DNA from: JAPOXK01 sp965220315
GTDB taxonomy: Bacteria; Chloroflexota; Dehalococcoidia; Bin125
Length of the DNA stretch: 64,000 bases
NCBI GenBank assembly: GCA_965220315.1
Contig: CBDCPP010000002.1
Coordinates: 186,001-250,000 of the forward strand
Direction: 5' to 3'
Below are positions 33,224 through 40,635 of this stretch, one piece after another; position 1 is the first letter of the stretch, and each line of letters starts with the position of its first letter. The translations under genes and the position numbers were made by a program. The notes under the pieces were generated by a model. That model saw nothing but the letters and a program-made list of their open reading frames with translations. It was not told where the DNA came from and searched no databases.

Positions 33224-35208
33224 TGCTGGTGTTGGCTAGCTTCGTTTTCCACACGCGCGATAGCTGAATCCGGGACAGTCCGGGTGACTGGCGGGGGGGC
33301 ATTCGTGAGTCCGGCAGCAGCAAGGCGGGAGGACTCCAGATCCTGTCCGCTGAACATCCGATACGCCTCGCGGACCGCAGCAGGCTCGCCGCCCAGCGTC
33401 ACGCGATCTTCGAGCCGCAGTTCAGAGTCGCCCTCGGGGATGATCAAGGAACCATCGCGCAAGATGAGGATCACGCGCACGCTGCCAGGCAAATTGAGAG
33501 CGGACAGCGGCCGCTCGGCCAGCTCCGGATTCCTCAGGACGACTTCCTCCAACGCGCCGTATGACCCGCCGCCCAACGCGAAGAACAGGCCCGGGCGCAG
33601 AACCGCGCCCTCCAGCGCCACAGCGGCGGCTGTCCCCAGCCGATGGACTTCCACGTCCAACGACTCCAATCGCGGGTCCGGATCCCGTACCAGCGTGACG
33701 ATCCGCAGATCGGCGTTGTACTGCCGAAGCGCGAGCGCGGAGTCATAGGCGAGATCGGGATCGCGGGTTGTAATCACCGCAAGCTCAGCGTAGCGCGGCG
33801 CGGCGCGGTCAATGGTGGAAGGATTACGTGCGTCGCCCGCCACCGTCTCGCAGCCGATGGCGGCGAGGGGCGCCAGCGTCTCAGCGGCGATATCGATCAC
33901 AGTGACAGCCAGCCCATTGTGGAAAAGTCGCCTCGCCATCTCGCCGCCGGTTGCCCCAGCCCCCACGACGATGGCACGGCTGAGTTTCTCCGCGCGCACC
34001 GTAGGGAAAAGGAAATTGAACGCGATCGGCGCCAGGCCGGTGCTCACGATTGCGAGGATCAAGAGGGCGGCGCTGGTACCTTCGTCGATGCGCTCTGTTT
34101 CCACCGCGATCGTAGTGGCAGCCAAGATGATGCTGAGATTGGCGGTCAGGAGCATGCCGCCAGCCAAGGCGCGCCGCAGTCCGAATCCGGGCGAGAGAGT
34201 GAGCAGGGCTGGCAACACTTTGACGGCTATACCCGTACCGAGAAAGGCGGGAATCAGAATGGCGCTAGATCCGGCTCGCGTTACCGCTTCTAGGTCGATC
34301 GTCGCGCCCGCAGTAATGAAGAACACCGGGATGAAAAATCCGTAGCCCAGAGCGTCGAGTTTCACCCGCATCGACGATCCGTGCCGTGGCGTAAGGATCG
34401 TGAGCGCCAGACCGGCGAAGAACGCACCCAGCACCAACTCCGTCCCGACCACCTGCGACAAGACCACGAACACGACAAGCAGGGCCAGCGCGCCTCGAAT
34501 CTGAATCTGCGACGAGGCGTGCGCTAACTCAGTCAACAGCGCCAAGAGCTGAGGGAAGCGGCGGCGGCTCTGGCGCGCGAGCAATAGCAGTGCAGCGAAG
34601 GCGCCCGGTAGCGCCAGCAGCAACGCCGCCTCCAAGCCGAGACCTTCGCGGTCGATTGCGACGATGATGCCGATCGCGACGATGGCGACGAACTCTACCA
34701 AGAAGCCCGCCACCAAGAGCGTTTGCCCGTACGCGCCCGACTCGTGACGCAGCTTGAGCACCGGCACCATCACGCCGACTGACGTGGCGCTCAGCACGAA
34801 GAACAGCAACGCAAAGTCGTCGATCTTGCCCCACTCGTTCAAGCCCCAGAGGACGAGGGCCGTAGCCACGAGGATCAGAGCGAGCAACCCGGTACCAGCA
34901 ACCAGTGGGTGTTTCAATACGGCGAGCGGCTTATACCAGGCGCCGCCCAACGGTCGCGTCAGCAGGCCGATATCGACCTCCAGTCCAGAGAGGAACATCA
35001 GGTACGCGAATCCGAAGAGGGAGAGGAATTCCAGCCAAACATTCTGCTCGATTACGCCGAGAAGCGTCTGCCCAAAGATGATTCCGGCGCCGATCTCGCC
35101 GACAACGGAAGGAAGCGCCCCTCCACTGAGCCGGTGAGTAACCAAGGGAATCAAAAATGCGAGGGCCGATACCAACAGCAGCGGCGCGAAATCGATCTCG
35201 GACTCCAC
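33220..35208 (-). CDS. Kef-type cation:proton antiporter with TrkA domains
   Basis: This 662-residue membrane protein has about 12-13 membrane helices in residues 5-390 (CPA2 family; GEIGAGIIFGQTLLGVIE and FLSGLEVDIGLL are typical), a RCK/TrkA-N Rossmann domain from about residue 410 (AIVVGAGATGGEMARRLFH, a dinucleotide-binding GxGxxG) and a TrkA-C domain near residues 555-625 (SVRVILILRDGSLIIPEGD). It probably exchanges K+ or Na+ for H+ under nucleotide or redox control. It stands alone, with its own short upstream region facing purA. Confidence 0.92.
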   Translation of the reverse strand: MESEIDFAPLLLVSALAFLIPLVTHRLSGGALPSVVGEIGAGIIFGQTLLGVIEQNVWLEFLSLFGFAYLMFLSGLEVDIGLLTRPLGGAWYKPLAVLKHPLVAGTGLLALILVATALVLWGLNEWGKIDDFALLFFVLSATSVGVMVPVLKLRHESGAYGQTLLVAGFLVEFVAIVAIGIIVAIDREGLGLEAALLLALPGAFAALLLLARQSRRRFPQLLALLTELAHASSQIQIRGALALLVVFVVLSQVVGTELVLGAFFAGLALTILTPRHGSSMRVKLDALGYGFFIPVFFITAGATIDLEAVTRAGSSAILIPAFLGTGIAVKVLPALLTLSPGFGLRRALAGGMLLTANLSIILAATTIAVETERIDEGTSAALLILAIVSTGLAPIAFNFLFPTVRAEKLSRAIVVGAGATGGEMARRLFHNGLAVTVIDIAAETLAPLAAIGCETVAGDARNPSTIDRAAPRYAELAVITTRDPDLAYDSALALRQYNADLRIVTLVRDPDPRLESLDVEVHRLGTAAAVALEGAVLRPGLFFALGGGSYGALEEVVLRNPELAERPLSALNLPGSVRVILILRDGSLIIPEGDSELRLEDRVTLGGEPAAVREAYRMFSGQDLESSRLAAAGLTNAPPPVTRTVPDSAIARVENEASQHQH

Positions 35209-35292
35209 GCGCCTCTCCGCTCGTATACTGGGAACGCTGCGACCTAGTTTATCCGCTAAAGCGCTTACTCAACCGGGATCGCGTGGGGCGCG

Positions 35293-35301
35293 TGCTACAA
35301 T
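35293..35301 (+). promoter_or_regulatory. Extended -10 promoter of purA
   Basis: TGCTACAAT forms a TGn extended -10 with hexamer TACAAT at 35296-35301. There is no recognisable -35 at 17 bases, which fits an extended -10 promoter. The predicted start near 35308 falls inside an inverted repeat. Confidence 0.6.
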
Positions 35302-35336
35302 CCCGCGGGTTTTAACGCGGGAGCACGCGCGCGTGC
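35301..35336. promoter_or_regulatory. Two adjacent palindromes over the purA transcription start
   Basis: First, TCCCGCG (35301-35307) and CGCGGGA (35316-35322) are perfect inverted repeats 8 bases apart. Directly after comes the 14-base perfect palindrome GCACGCGCGCGTGC (35323-35336). Lying between the -10 and the coding start, they could be an operator or a leader hairpin controlling purine synthesis. Confidence 0.45.
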
Positions 35337-35354
35337 CTGACGGGAACGGCACAA

Positions 35355-36641
35355 ATGCCGGCGGTTGTGGTTATCGGTGGGCAATGGGGCGACGAGGGTA
35401 AAGGTCGGATCGTCGATCTGATCGCCCGCAAAGCGCAGATCATTGCTCGTTACTCCGCAGGGCATAACGCGGGGCACACGGTCGTTAACGATCTTGGTAA
35501 GTTCGCCTTGCATCTCGTGCCGGCGGGCATCTTTTCGGAAATGATCTGCGTAATCGGCAACGGCGTGGTCGTTGATCCGGCCGAGCTGATTCACGAAATC
35601 GAGATGCTTGAAGAGCGGGGCGTCAACACGCAGCGGCTGTTCGTGTCGGATCGCGCACAGGTCGTAATGCCGTGGCATCCAATCATCGACGCGGCGGATG
35701 AAGAGCTGCGCGGGGCGCACGCGGTGGGGACGACGGGCAAGGGTGTCGGCCCCGCCTTCATCGACAAAGTCGCACGGATGGGCCTGCGCCTGTCCGATCT
35801 GGCCGACGCCGCAAGTTTCGCGGAGCGGCTCCGCTTCGTCCTCGAGTACAAGAACCGTATCCTCACGCAGCTCTACAATCGCGCTCCTCTGAATTTCGAC
35901 GATGTCTTCGAGCGTTACCGGGACCACTGGGCACGGCTCGAGCCATATATCACAGACACGAGCCGTATCTGCCAGGACGCACTCGGGCGGGGTGATCGGA
36001 TCGTGCTTGAGGGTGCACAGGGCAGCCTGCTCGATCTAGACATGGGCACCTACGACTACGTCACCTCGTCCGTCCCGAGTTCGACGGCCGCCGGTGCAGC
36101 TCTTGGGGTGGGAATCAGTCCCTTGGACGTGAGCCGCGTCTTCGGGATCTACAAGGCCTACCAGACGCGTGTCGGGAATGGACCCATGCCCAGTGAGATG
36201 CGGGGAGCGGAAGGCGATCGCCTGCGCGAGTGTGGACAGGAATATGGCACAACTACGGGCCGCCCGCGCCGCTGTGGCTGGTTTGACGCGGTCGCAGGGC
36301 GGTATTCCATCGAACTCAACGGCTGTAGCAGCATCGCGTTGACGCGCCTCGACGTGTTGGACACCTTCGAGACGATCAGGATCTGCGTGGCTTATGAAAT
36401 CGGCGGACAGCGGGTCGAGCGGTTCCCCAGCAGCCACGCGGCGCTCGCGGCAGCTCAGCCCGTGTGGGAAGATCTACCCGGCTGGCTCAGCCAGACCACT
36501 GGCTGCCGTCGCTTCGAGGATCTGCCACCGGCAGCGATGAGCTATGTCCGGCGGATCGAAAGTCTGATCGGCGCACCCGCCGACATCGTAGGCGTAGGTC
36601 CCGAGCGCAACGAGGCGATCATCGTCAGCCCGATCCTCTAA
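35355..36641 (+). CDS. purA: Adenylosuccinate synthetase
   Basis: This 428-residue enzyme joins IMP and aspartate using GTP in AMP synthesis. It starts VVVIGGQWGDEGKGRIVDL, the GTP-binding P-loop with the catalytic Asp, then HNAGHTVV with the catalytic His. VGTTGKGVGPAFIDK and the later QGSLLDLDMGTYDYVTSSVP and TTTGRPRRCGWFD are family signatures. All are intact. The leader carries paired palindromes that may control it. It is followed 25 bases later by a membrane protein gene. Confidence 0.97.
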   Translation: MPAVVVIGGQWGDEGKGRIVDLIARKAQIIARYSAGHNAGHTVVNDLGKFALHLVPAGIFSEMICVIGNGVVVDPAELIHEIEMLEERGVNTQRLFVSDRAQVVMPWHPIIDAADEELRGAHAVGTTGKGVGPAFIDKVARMGLRLSDLADAASFAERLRFVLEYKNRILTQLYNRAPLNFDDVFERYRDHWARLEPYITDTSRICQDALGRGDRIVLEGAQGSLLDLDMGTYDYVTSSVPSSTAAGAALGVGISPLDVSRVFGIYKAYQTRVGNGPMPSEMRGAEGDRLRECGQEYGTTTGRPRRCGWFDAVAGRYSIELNGCSSIALTRLDVLDTFETIRICVAYEIGGQRVERFPSSHAALAAAQPVWEDLPGWLSQTTGCRRFEDLPPAAMSYVRRIESLIGAPADIVGVGPERNEAIIVSPIL

Positions 36642-36666
36642 GTATGCCTATCCGGAAGGAGTACCC

Positions 36667-37212
36667 GTGACCGGCGACGCGATTCTGACCGGCCTACACG
36701 TACTGTTCGCCACGATCTGGGTTGGGCCGCAACTACTGGTCGCGGTGGCAGTCGTGCCTGCTCTCAGTGCCATTGACGACGACCGCATGCGCATCGCGAC
36801 GCTGCGGCGCTTTACGCAACGATTCAACCTGGTTGCCTGGCCCGCGATGGCGGGACTCGTCATCACGGGTTTGATTATGGAGTCGGACCGCCGGGCGGCG
36901 GTGGAAGCGATCGCAGCGCCGTTCGGCGGCGATATCTTTGACGTACGCTGGGGCTACATTTTCAGCGCGAAGATGGTCATTGTCGTCGTCGCGATACTCG
37001 CCGTCGCGCTGCACTCGTTCGTCACGGGACCACGAATACTGGCATTGTTGGAGGCGGCGGCGGAGCGGAGCGAGGCCGGGGCGCAAGAGCGCGCACAGCG
37101 GCTGCGCCGCTGGTCGGTTTTGCTGGCTATCATCGGGCTGCTGGCATCGGTGCTCACCGTGATCGCGGCCGGCTTCCTCCAAGAAGATGCCCTGGCCTTG
37201 CGGCAGATCTGA
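36667..37212 (+). CDS. Four-helix membrane protein (CopD/DUF2269-like)
   Basis: This 181-residue protein has four predicted membrane helices, at about residues 5-30, 55-73, 98-120 and 150-172, with a charged loop (AAERSEAGAQERAQRLRRW) before the last. The first helix LTGLHVLFATIWVGPQLL has the His/Trp pattern seen in CopD-like and related heme or copper membrane proteins. The GTG start has AAGGAG five bases ahead. Function unknown. It probably reads through from purA. The protein at 24850-25329 has similar topology. Confidence 0.65.
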   Translation: MTGDAILTGLHVLFATIWVGPQLLVAVAVVPALSAIDDDRMRIATLRRFTQRFNLVAWPAMAGLVITGLIMESDRRAAVEAIAAPFGGDIFDVRWGYIFSAKMVIVVVAILAVALHSFVTGPRILALLEAAAERSEAGAQERAQRLRRWSVLLAIIGLLASVLTVIAAGFLQEDALALRQI

Positions 37213-37344
37213 CAGAACGCAAGGTAAGGGGAACCGTTGCGCGGCGCGATTCCAGCTAACGGCGGCATTCGCTAAGATACGGCCCGGCGAGCGTCGCTCT
37301 GACCGAACGAGCAGCGCCGTGCCGGTACGAAGCTGTTAGGTGCG

Positions 37345-37626
37345 ATGGCCAACCGCGGAACTCCAACCATCTTCTGGGTCTTCCTCGTCACCGCTTTGCT
37401 CGTCGCGGGGCTGGCGGCAGTCGTGGGCTTCGCGATTTATGACGAAGTGACGGGCGGCGAGTCGGAGTCACGGGTAACGGCCGAGGCTGCATGCCAGGAG
37501 ATCGAACAGTTCTTCCAAGATGATCCGGAACGGACGGACGATCAATGCCGTGATCCGGAGAGCGAGGACGGTACGGACGGCCAAGACGAAACCAGTGACG
37601 GTGAGGAACCGCCTCCTCCACCATAG
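37345..37626 (+). CDS. Small membrane-anchored acidic protein
   Basis: This 93-residue protein has one N-terminal helix (residues 9-33, FWVFLVTALLVAGLAAVVGF) and a very acidic, Asp/Glu-rich outer tail ending in five prolines. Two cysteines (in AACQEIEQF and DDQCRD) could form a disulfide. I recognise no family. A TAAGAT hexamer at 37273-37278 may be its -10. The 177 bases after it, up to dapA, contain no gene and no clear terminator. Confidence 0.55.
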   Translation: MANRGTPTIFWVFLVTALLVAGLAAVVGFAIYDEVTGGESESRVTAEAACQEIEQFFQDDPERTDDQCRDPESEDGTDGQDETSDGEEPPPPP

Positions 37627-37803
37627 GCAGCCAGGGAAGCTTGGGTCCCGCGCCGCCGTCCAGATCCGGCCGAGCTAGCGCGACGATCGCATCGTCCGGC
37701 CGACCTACACACTACCCGCAGTTTCGGCGGACCTGAGCCCCAACCAGTGCGCAGTGCGCGTTACCTCTAGAGCCGTCGCGGCGGCCTTAGACCTTAGGTG
37801 CGA

Positions 37804-38709
37804 CTACGTTGAAACCGAAACCGGCAAGTCGATCTGTGCTGCGGCCACAGCAGCGCGGATCTTCCCGGCAGTCGCCTCGTCCGGTTCCACCAAGGGAAGC
37901 CGGGACGGACCAACCGGGAAACCAACATAATTCAGCGCATACTTGAGGGGCACCGGGTTGCCATCAAGGAACATGGCTTTTACGAGCGGCATGAGCCGTC
38001 GATGGATACGGCCTGCCTCCGCCAGATCACCGCGCACGGCCGCGTCGATGCAGCCGCGCACCTGCCATCCGGCCAGATGTGAAACGACGCTGACCGCACC
38101 GTAACCGCCGATCGAGAGGATCGGTAAATTGTCACCGTCGTTACCGCTCCAGACGCGGAATCCCTCGGGGGCCCCCTCGATGATGCGACCGATCTGATCT
38201 AGATCACCGCTGGCTTCTTTGGTCCCGACGATGTTGGGGATGGCAGCGAGACGTAGCTGCGTGTCCGCAGTCATATTGGTGCTCGTGCGGCTTGGGACGT
38301 TATAGAGAATGCAGGGAATCCGGACCGACTCGGCTACCGCCCGAAAATGCCGGTAGATCCCCTCCTGCGACGGCTTGTTGTAGTAGGGCACCACCAGGAG
38401 AAGCGCGTCGACGCCGATCTGCTCCGCGCGGACCGACGAGTCGATCGCCGTGCGCGTACTGTTCGAACCCGTGCCCGCAACCAGCGCCGCGCCGCGCTCC
38501 CGCACGACCGGCAGCAGTTCGCGGAAGAGCATGCGCTCCTCTTCAAATTCCAGCGTCGATGCCTCGCCGGTAGTGCCGCAAACCACCAGTCCATCGCTGC
38601 CCGTTTCCAGCAGCGCCCGTCCCAATCGCTTGGCTTGGTCGACATCGACCGACTCGTCCGCCCGCATCGGCGTGACCATGGCAGTAAAGAGGCGTCCGAG
38701 TTCGGTCAT
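37804..38709 (-). CDS. dapA: 4-hydroxy-tetrahydrodipicolinate synthase
   Basis: This 301-residue TIM-barrel aldolase condenses pyruvate with aspartate semialdehyde. VVCGTTGEASTLEFEEE binds pyruvate, YYNKPSQEGIYRHF supplies the Tyr of the proton relay, and IVGTKEASGDLDQI carries the Schiff-base lysine. It is the third lysine-pathway gene in the minus-strand run dapB-asd-dapA. The dapA ATG lies 28 bases after asd. Confidence 0.96.
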   Translation of the reverse strand: MTELGRLFTAMVTPMRADESVDVDQAKRLGRALLETGSDGLVVCGTTGEASTLEFEEERMLFRELLPVVRERGAALVAGTGSNSTRTAIDSSVRAEQIGVDALLLVVPYYNKPSQEGIYRHFRAVAESVRIPCILYNVPSRTSTNMTADTQLRLAAIPNIVGTKEASGDLDQIGRIIEGAPEGFRVWSGNDGDNLPILSIGGYGAVSVVSHLAGWQVRGCIDAAVRGDLAEAGRIHRRLMPLVKAMFLDGNPVPLKYALNYVGFPVGPSRLPLVEPDEATAGKIRAAVAAAQIDLPVSVST

Positions 38710-38737
38710 GGGCTTGCTCAGTCGTTCCGGACGTCCG

Positions 38738-39754
38738 CTACAAGCAGCCGTCGGCTAGCATCCATTCAACCATTTGCACGATATTTAGCGCCGCACCTTT
38801 GCGCAGGTTATCGCTGACAACCCAGTAGGCGAGGCCGTTCGGATGGGAGACATCCTGCCGCGCGCGCCCCACAAAGACCGGATCACGCTGGGCGCTGTCG
38901 ACGGGCGTCGGATACCCAGCGTTGACAGGGTCGTCAACGACATCCAACCCGTCCTGTCCGCCCCACAAGACGCGTGCCTCCGCAGCAGTGAGGGGTGCGT
39001 CCAACTCAACGTGCACCGCCGCCGCGTGTGCCACGAAGGTGGGAACGCGCACACACGTCGCGCTGACCGCTAGATCCTCCTGCCCCAGGATCTTGCGACT
39101 CTCCGCGATCATCTTCCATTCCTCTTTGGTGTAGCCGTCCTCCAAGAAAAGATCGACCTGGGGAAGGGCATTGAAGGCGATCTGCTTGGGATAAACCGCA
39201 GGCTTGTGCACTCGACCGGCGAGCTGGGCAGCCGTCTGCTCGTGCAGCTCCACCACCGCCGCCCCACCACTCCCTGAGACGGATTGGTATGTATCAGCGA
39301 TCACGCGTCTGACGGCGCGCCGGCGCATCAACGGCGCCAGAGTGAGAACCAAAGGCACCGTCGAGCAATTGGGCGTCGCGATGATTCCTCGGTGCGATCG
39401 AAGAGCCTCGCCGTTAATCTCCGGAACAACGAGCGGGACGTCCGGCTCCATGCGGAAAGCGGAGGAGTCGTCGAAGACAACGGCGCCGAGGTCCCGGGCG
39501 ATCGGGCACCAGTGACGCGAGGCTTCTGTGGAAGCCGACACGAAAACAACGTCGGCGCCTGCAAGCGCCTCCTCGGTCGTCTCCGCGACGGTGAGGGTCT
39601 CGCCGCGAAACAGGATCTCGCGTCCGGCGGAGCGGGCTGTTGCGAGAAGCCGGAGCTCCCGTACAGGAAGCGCGCGCGCTTCCAGGATCTGGAGAAACTG
39701 TTCACCCACGACGCCAGTGGCACCAATAAGTGCGACGGTCAATTCTCTCGTCAT
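38738..39754 (-). CDS. asd: Aspartate-semialdehyde dehydrogenase
   Basis: This enzyme of about 338 residues reduces aspartyl phosphate to the semialdehyde with NADPH. VALIGATGVVGEQFLQIL is the nucleotide-binding loop, GIIATPNCSTVPLVLTL has the catalytic Cys, and QIAFNALPQVDLF and the later His-containing RVPTFVAHAAAVHVE complete the active site. ATG 39754 matches the family; the longer form adds an unrelated N-terminus. It follows dapB by 78 bases. Confidence 0.95.
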   Translation of the reverse strand: MTRELTVALIGATGVVGEQFLQILEARALPVRELRLLATARSAGREILFRGETLTVAETTEEALAGADVVFVSASTEASRHWCPIARDLGAVVFDDSSAFRMEPDVPLVVPEINGEALRSHRGIIATPNCSTVPLVLTLAPLMRRRAVRRVIADTYQSVSGSGGAAVVELHEQTAAQLAGRVHKPAVYPKQIAFNALPQVDLFLEDGYTKEEWKMIAESRKILGQEDLAVSATCVRVPTFVAHAAAVHVELDAPLTAAEARVLWGGQDGLDVVDDPVNAGYPTPVDSAQRDPVFVGRARQDVSHPNGLAYWVVSDNLRKGAALNIVQMVEWMLADGCL

Positions 39755-39832
39755 CGCAGTCCTCGTCCGTCCGCAGCGGGGTCCAATGGTACCCCAGCGC
39801 CCCAGCACCCCACGGCGACAGTGTCCCCGGCA

Positions 39833-40624
39833 TCAGTCTCGCAGACCGAGCAGCCGATCGAGGCCGATCACGAGGCGGTCAAGCTGCGGGACGGCACGTA
39901 TCGCGCGCAGTACCCCCGGCATGAACGACTCCCGGCTCGTGGAGTCATGCCGGAGTTTCAATGTCTCCCCCAGCCCGCCGAAGATCACCTCTTGATGCGC
40001 CACCAAGCCCGGCAGGCGAACGGCGTGCAGGGTAACGCCGGCAAACGCCGCGCCGCGCGCGTTGGGCAGTGTCTCCTGCTCCGCCACGTTGCGATCGAAG
40101 TCCTCCGCCCGCGCGGCACGCATCCCGCGCGCCGTCGCGATTGCAGTACCCGAGGGCGCGTCAACCTTGCCGTCGTGGTGCTGCTCGATCACCTCGGCCG
40201 CGTCGAAAAATGGGGCCGCTACACGGGCGAGGTGCATTAGCATCACGGCACCTAAAGCAAAGTTCGCGGCGACCACTCCGCCCAGCTGCTTGGCGGCGCA
40301 GGCCTCGGCGGATTGCTCGATAAGCGCATCCGGCAGTCCGGATGTGCCGATCACGGGACAGACGCCGACTTCGATCGCCAACGGCAAGAGCTGTTCCGTC
40401 CAGGCTGCATTGCTGAAGTCGACGACGACATCCGCGCCAAGGTCGCGCAGCCCCTCAACGCTCTGAGCAAGAGGCACGGTGCGCCCGTCGCTCAGTTCGT
40501 AGGTACTCCCTTGCGAGTACTTCTCGATCACGCCCACGACCTCGAGCCCGTCGGCGGCAGCCACCGTGGTAAGAATCCGGGCCCCCATCTGGCCGCTGCC
40601 GCTGACCGCGACACGCAGCGTCAT
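39833..40624 (-). CDS. dapB: 4-hydroxy-tetrahydrodipicolinate reductase
   Basis: This 263-residue reductase has an N-terminal Rossmann domain (RVAVSGSGQMGARILTTV) and the signature EVIEQHHDGKVDAPSGTA with the catalytic His-His and Lys. It starts 11 bases after the pnp stop, so a lysine-synthesis gene is directly coupled to RNA-degradation and ribosomal genes upstream (pnp, rpsO). Confidence 0.95.
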   Translation of the reverse strand: MTLRVAVSGSGQMGARILTTVAAADGLEVVGVIEKYSQGSTYELSDGRTVPLAQSVEGLRDLGADVVVDFSNAAWTEQLLPLAIEVGVCPVIGTSGLPDALIEQSAEACAAKQLGGVVAANFALGAVMLMHLARVAAPFFDAAEVIEQHHDGKVDAPSGTAIATARGMRAARAEDFDRNVAEQETLPNARGAAFAGVTLHAVRLPGLVAHQEVIFGGLGETLKLRHDSTSRESFMPGVLRAIRAVPQLDRLVIGLDRLLGLRD

Positions 40625-40635
40625 CGTCGCGTCCG

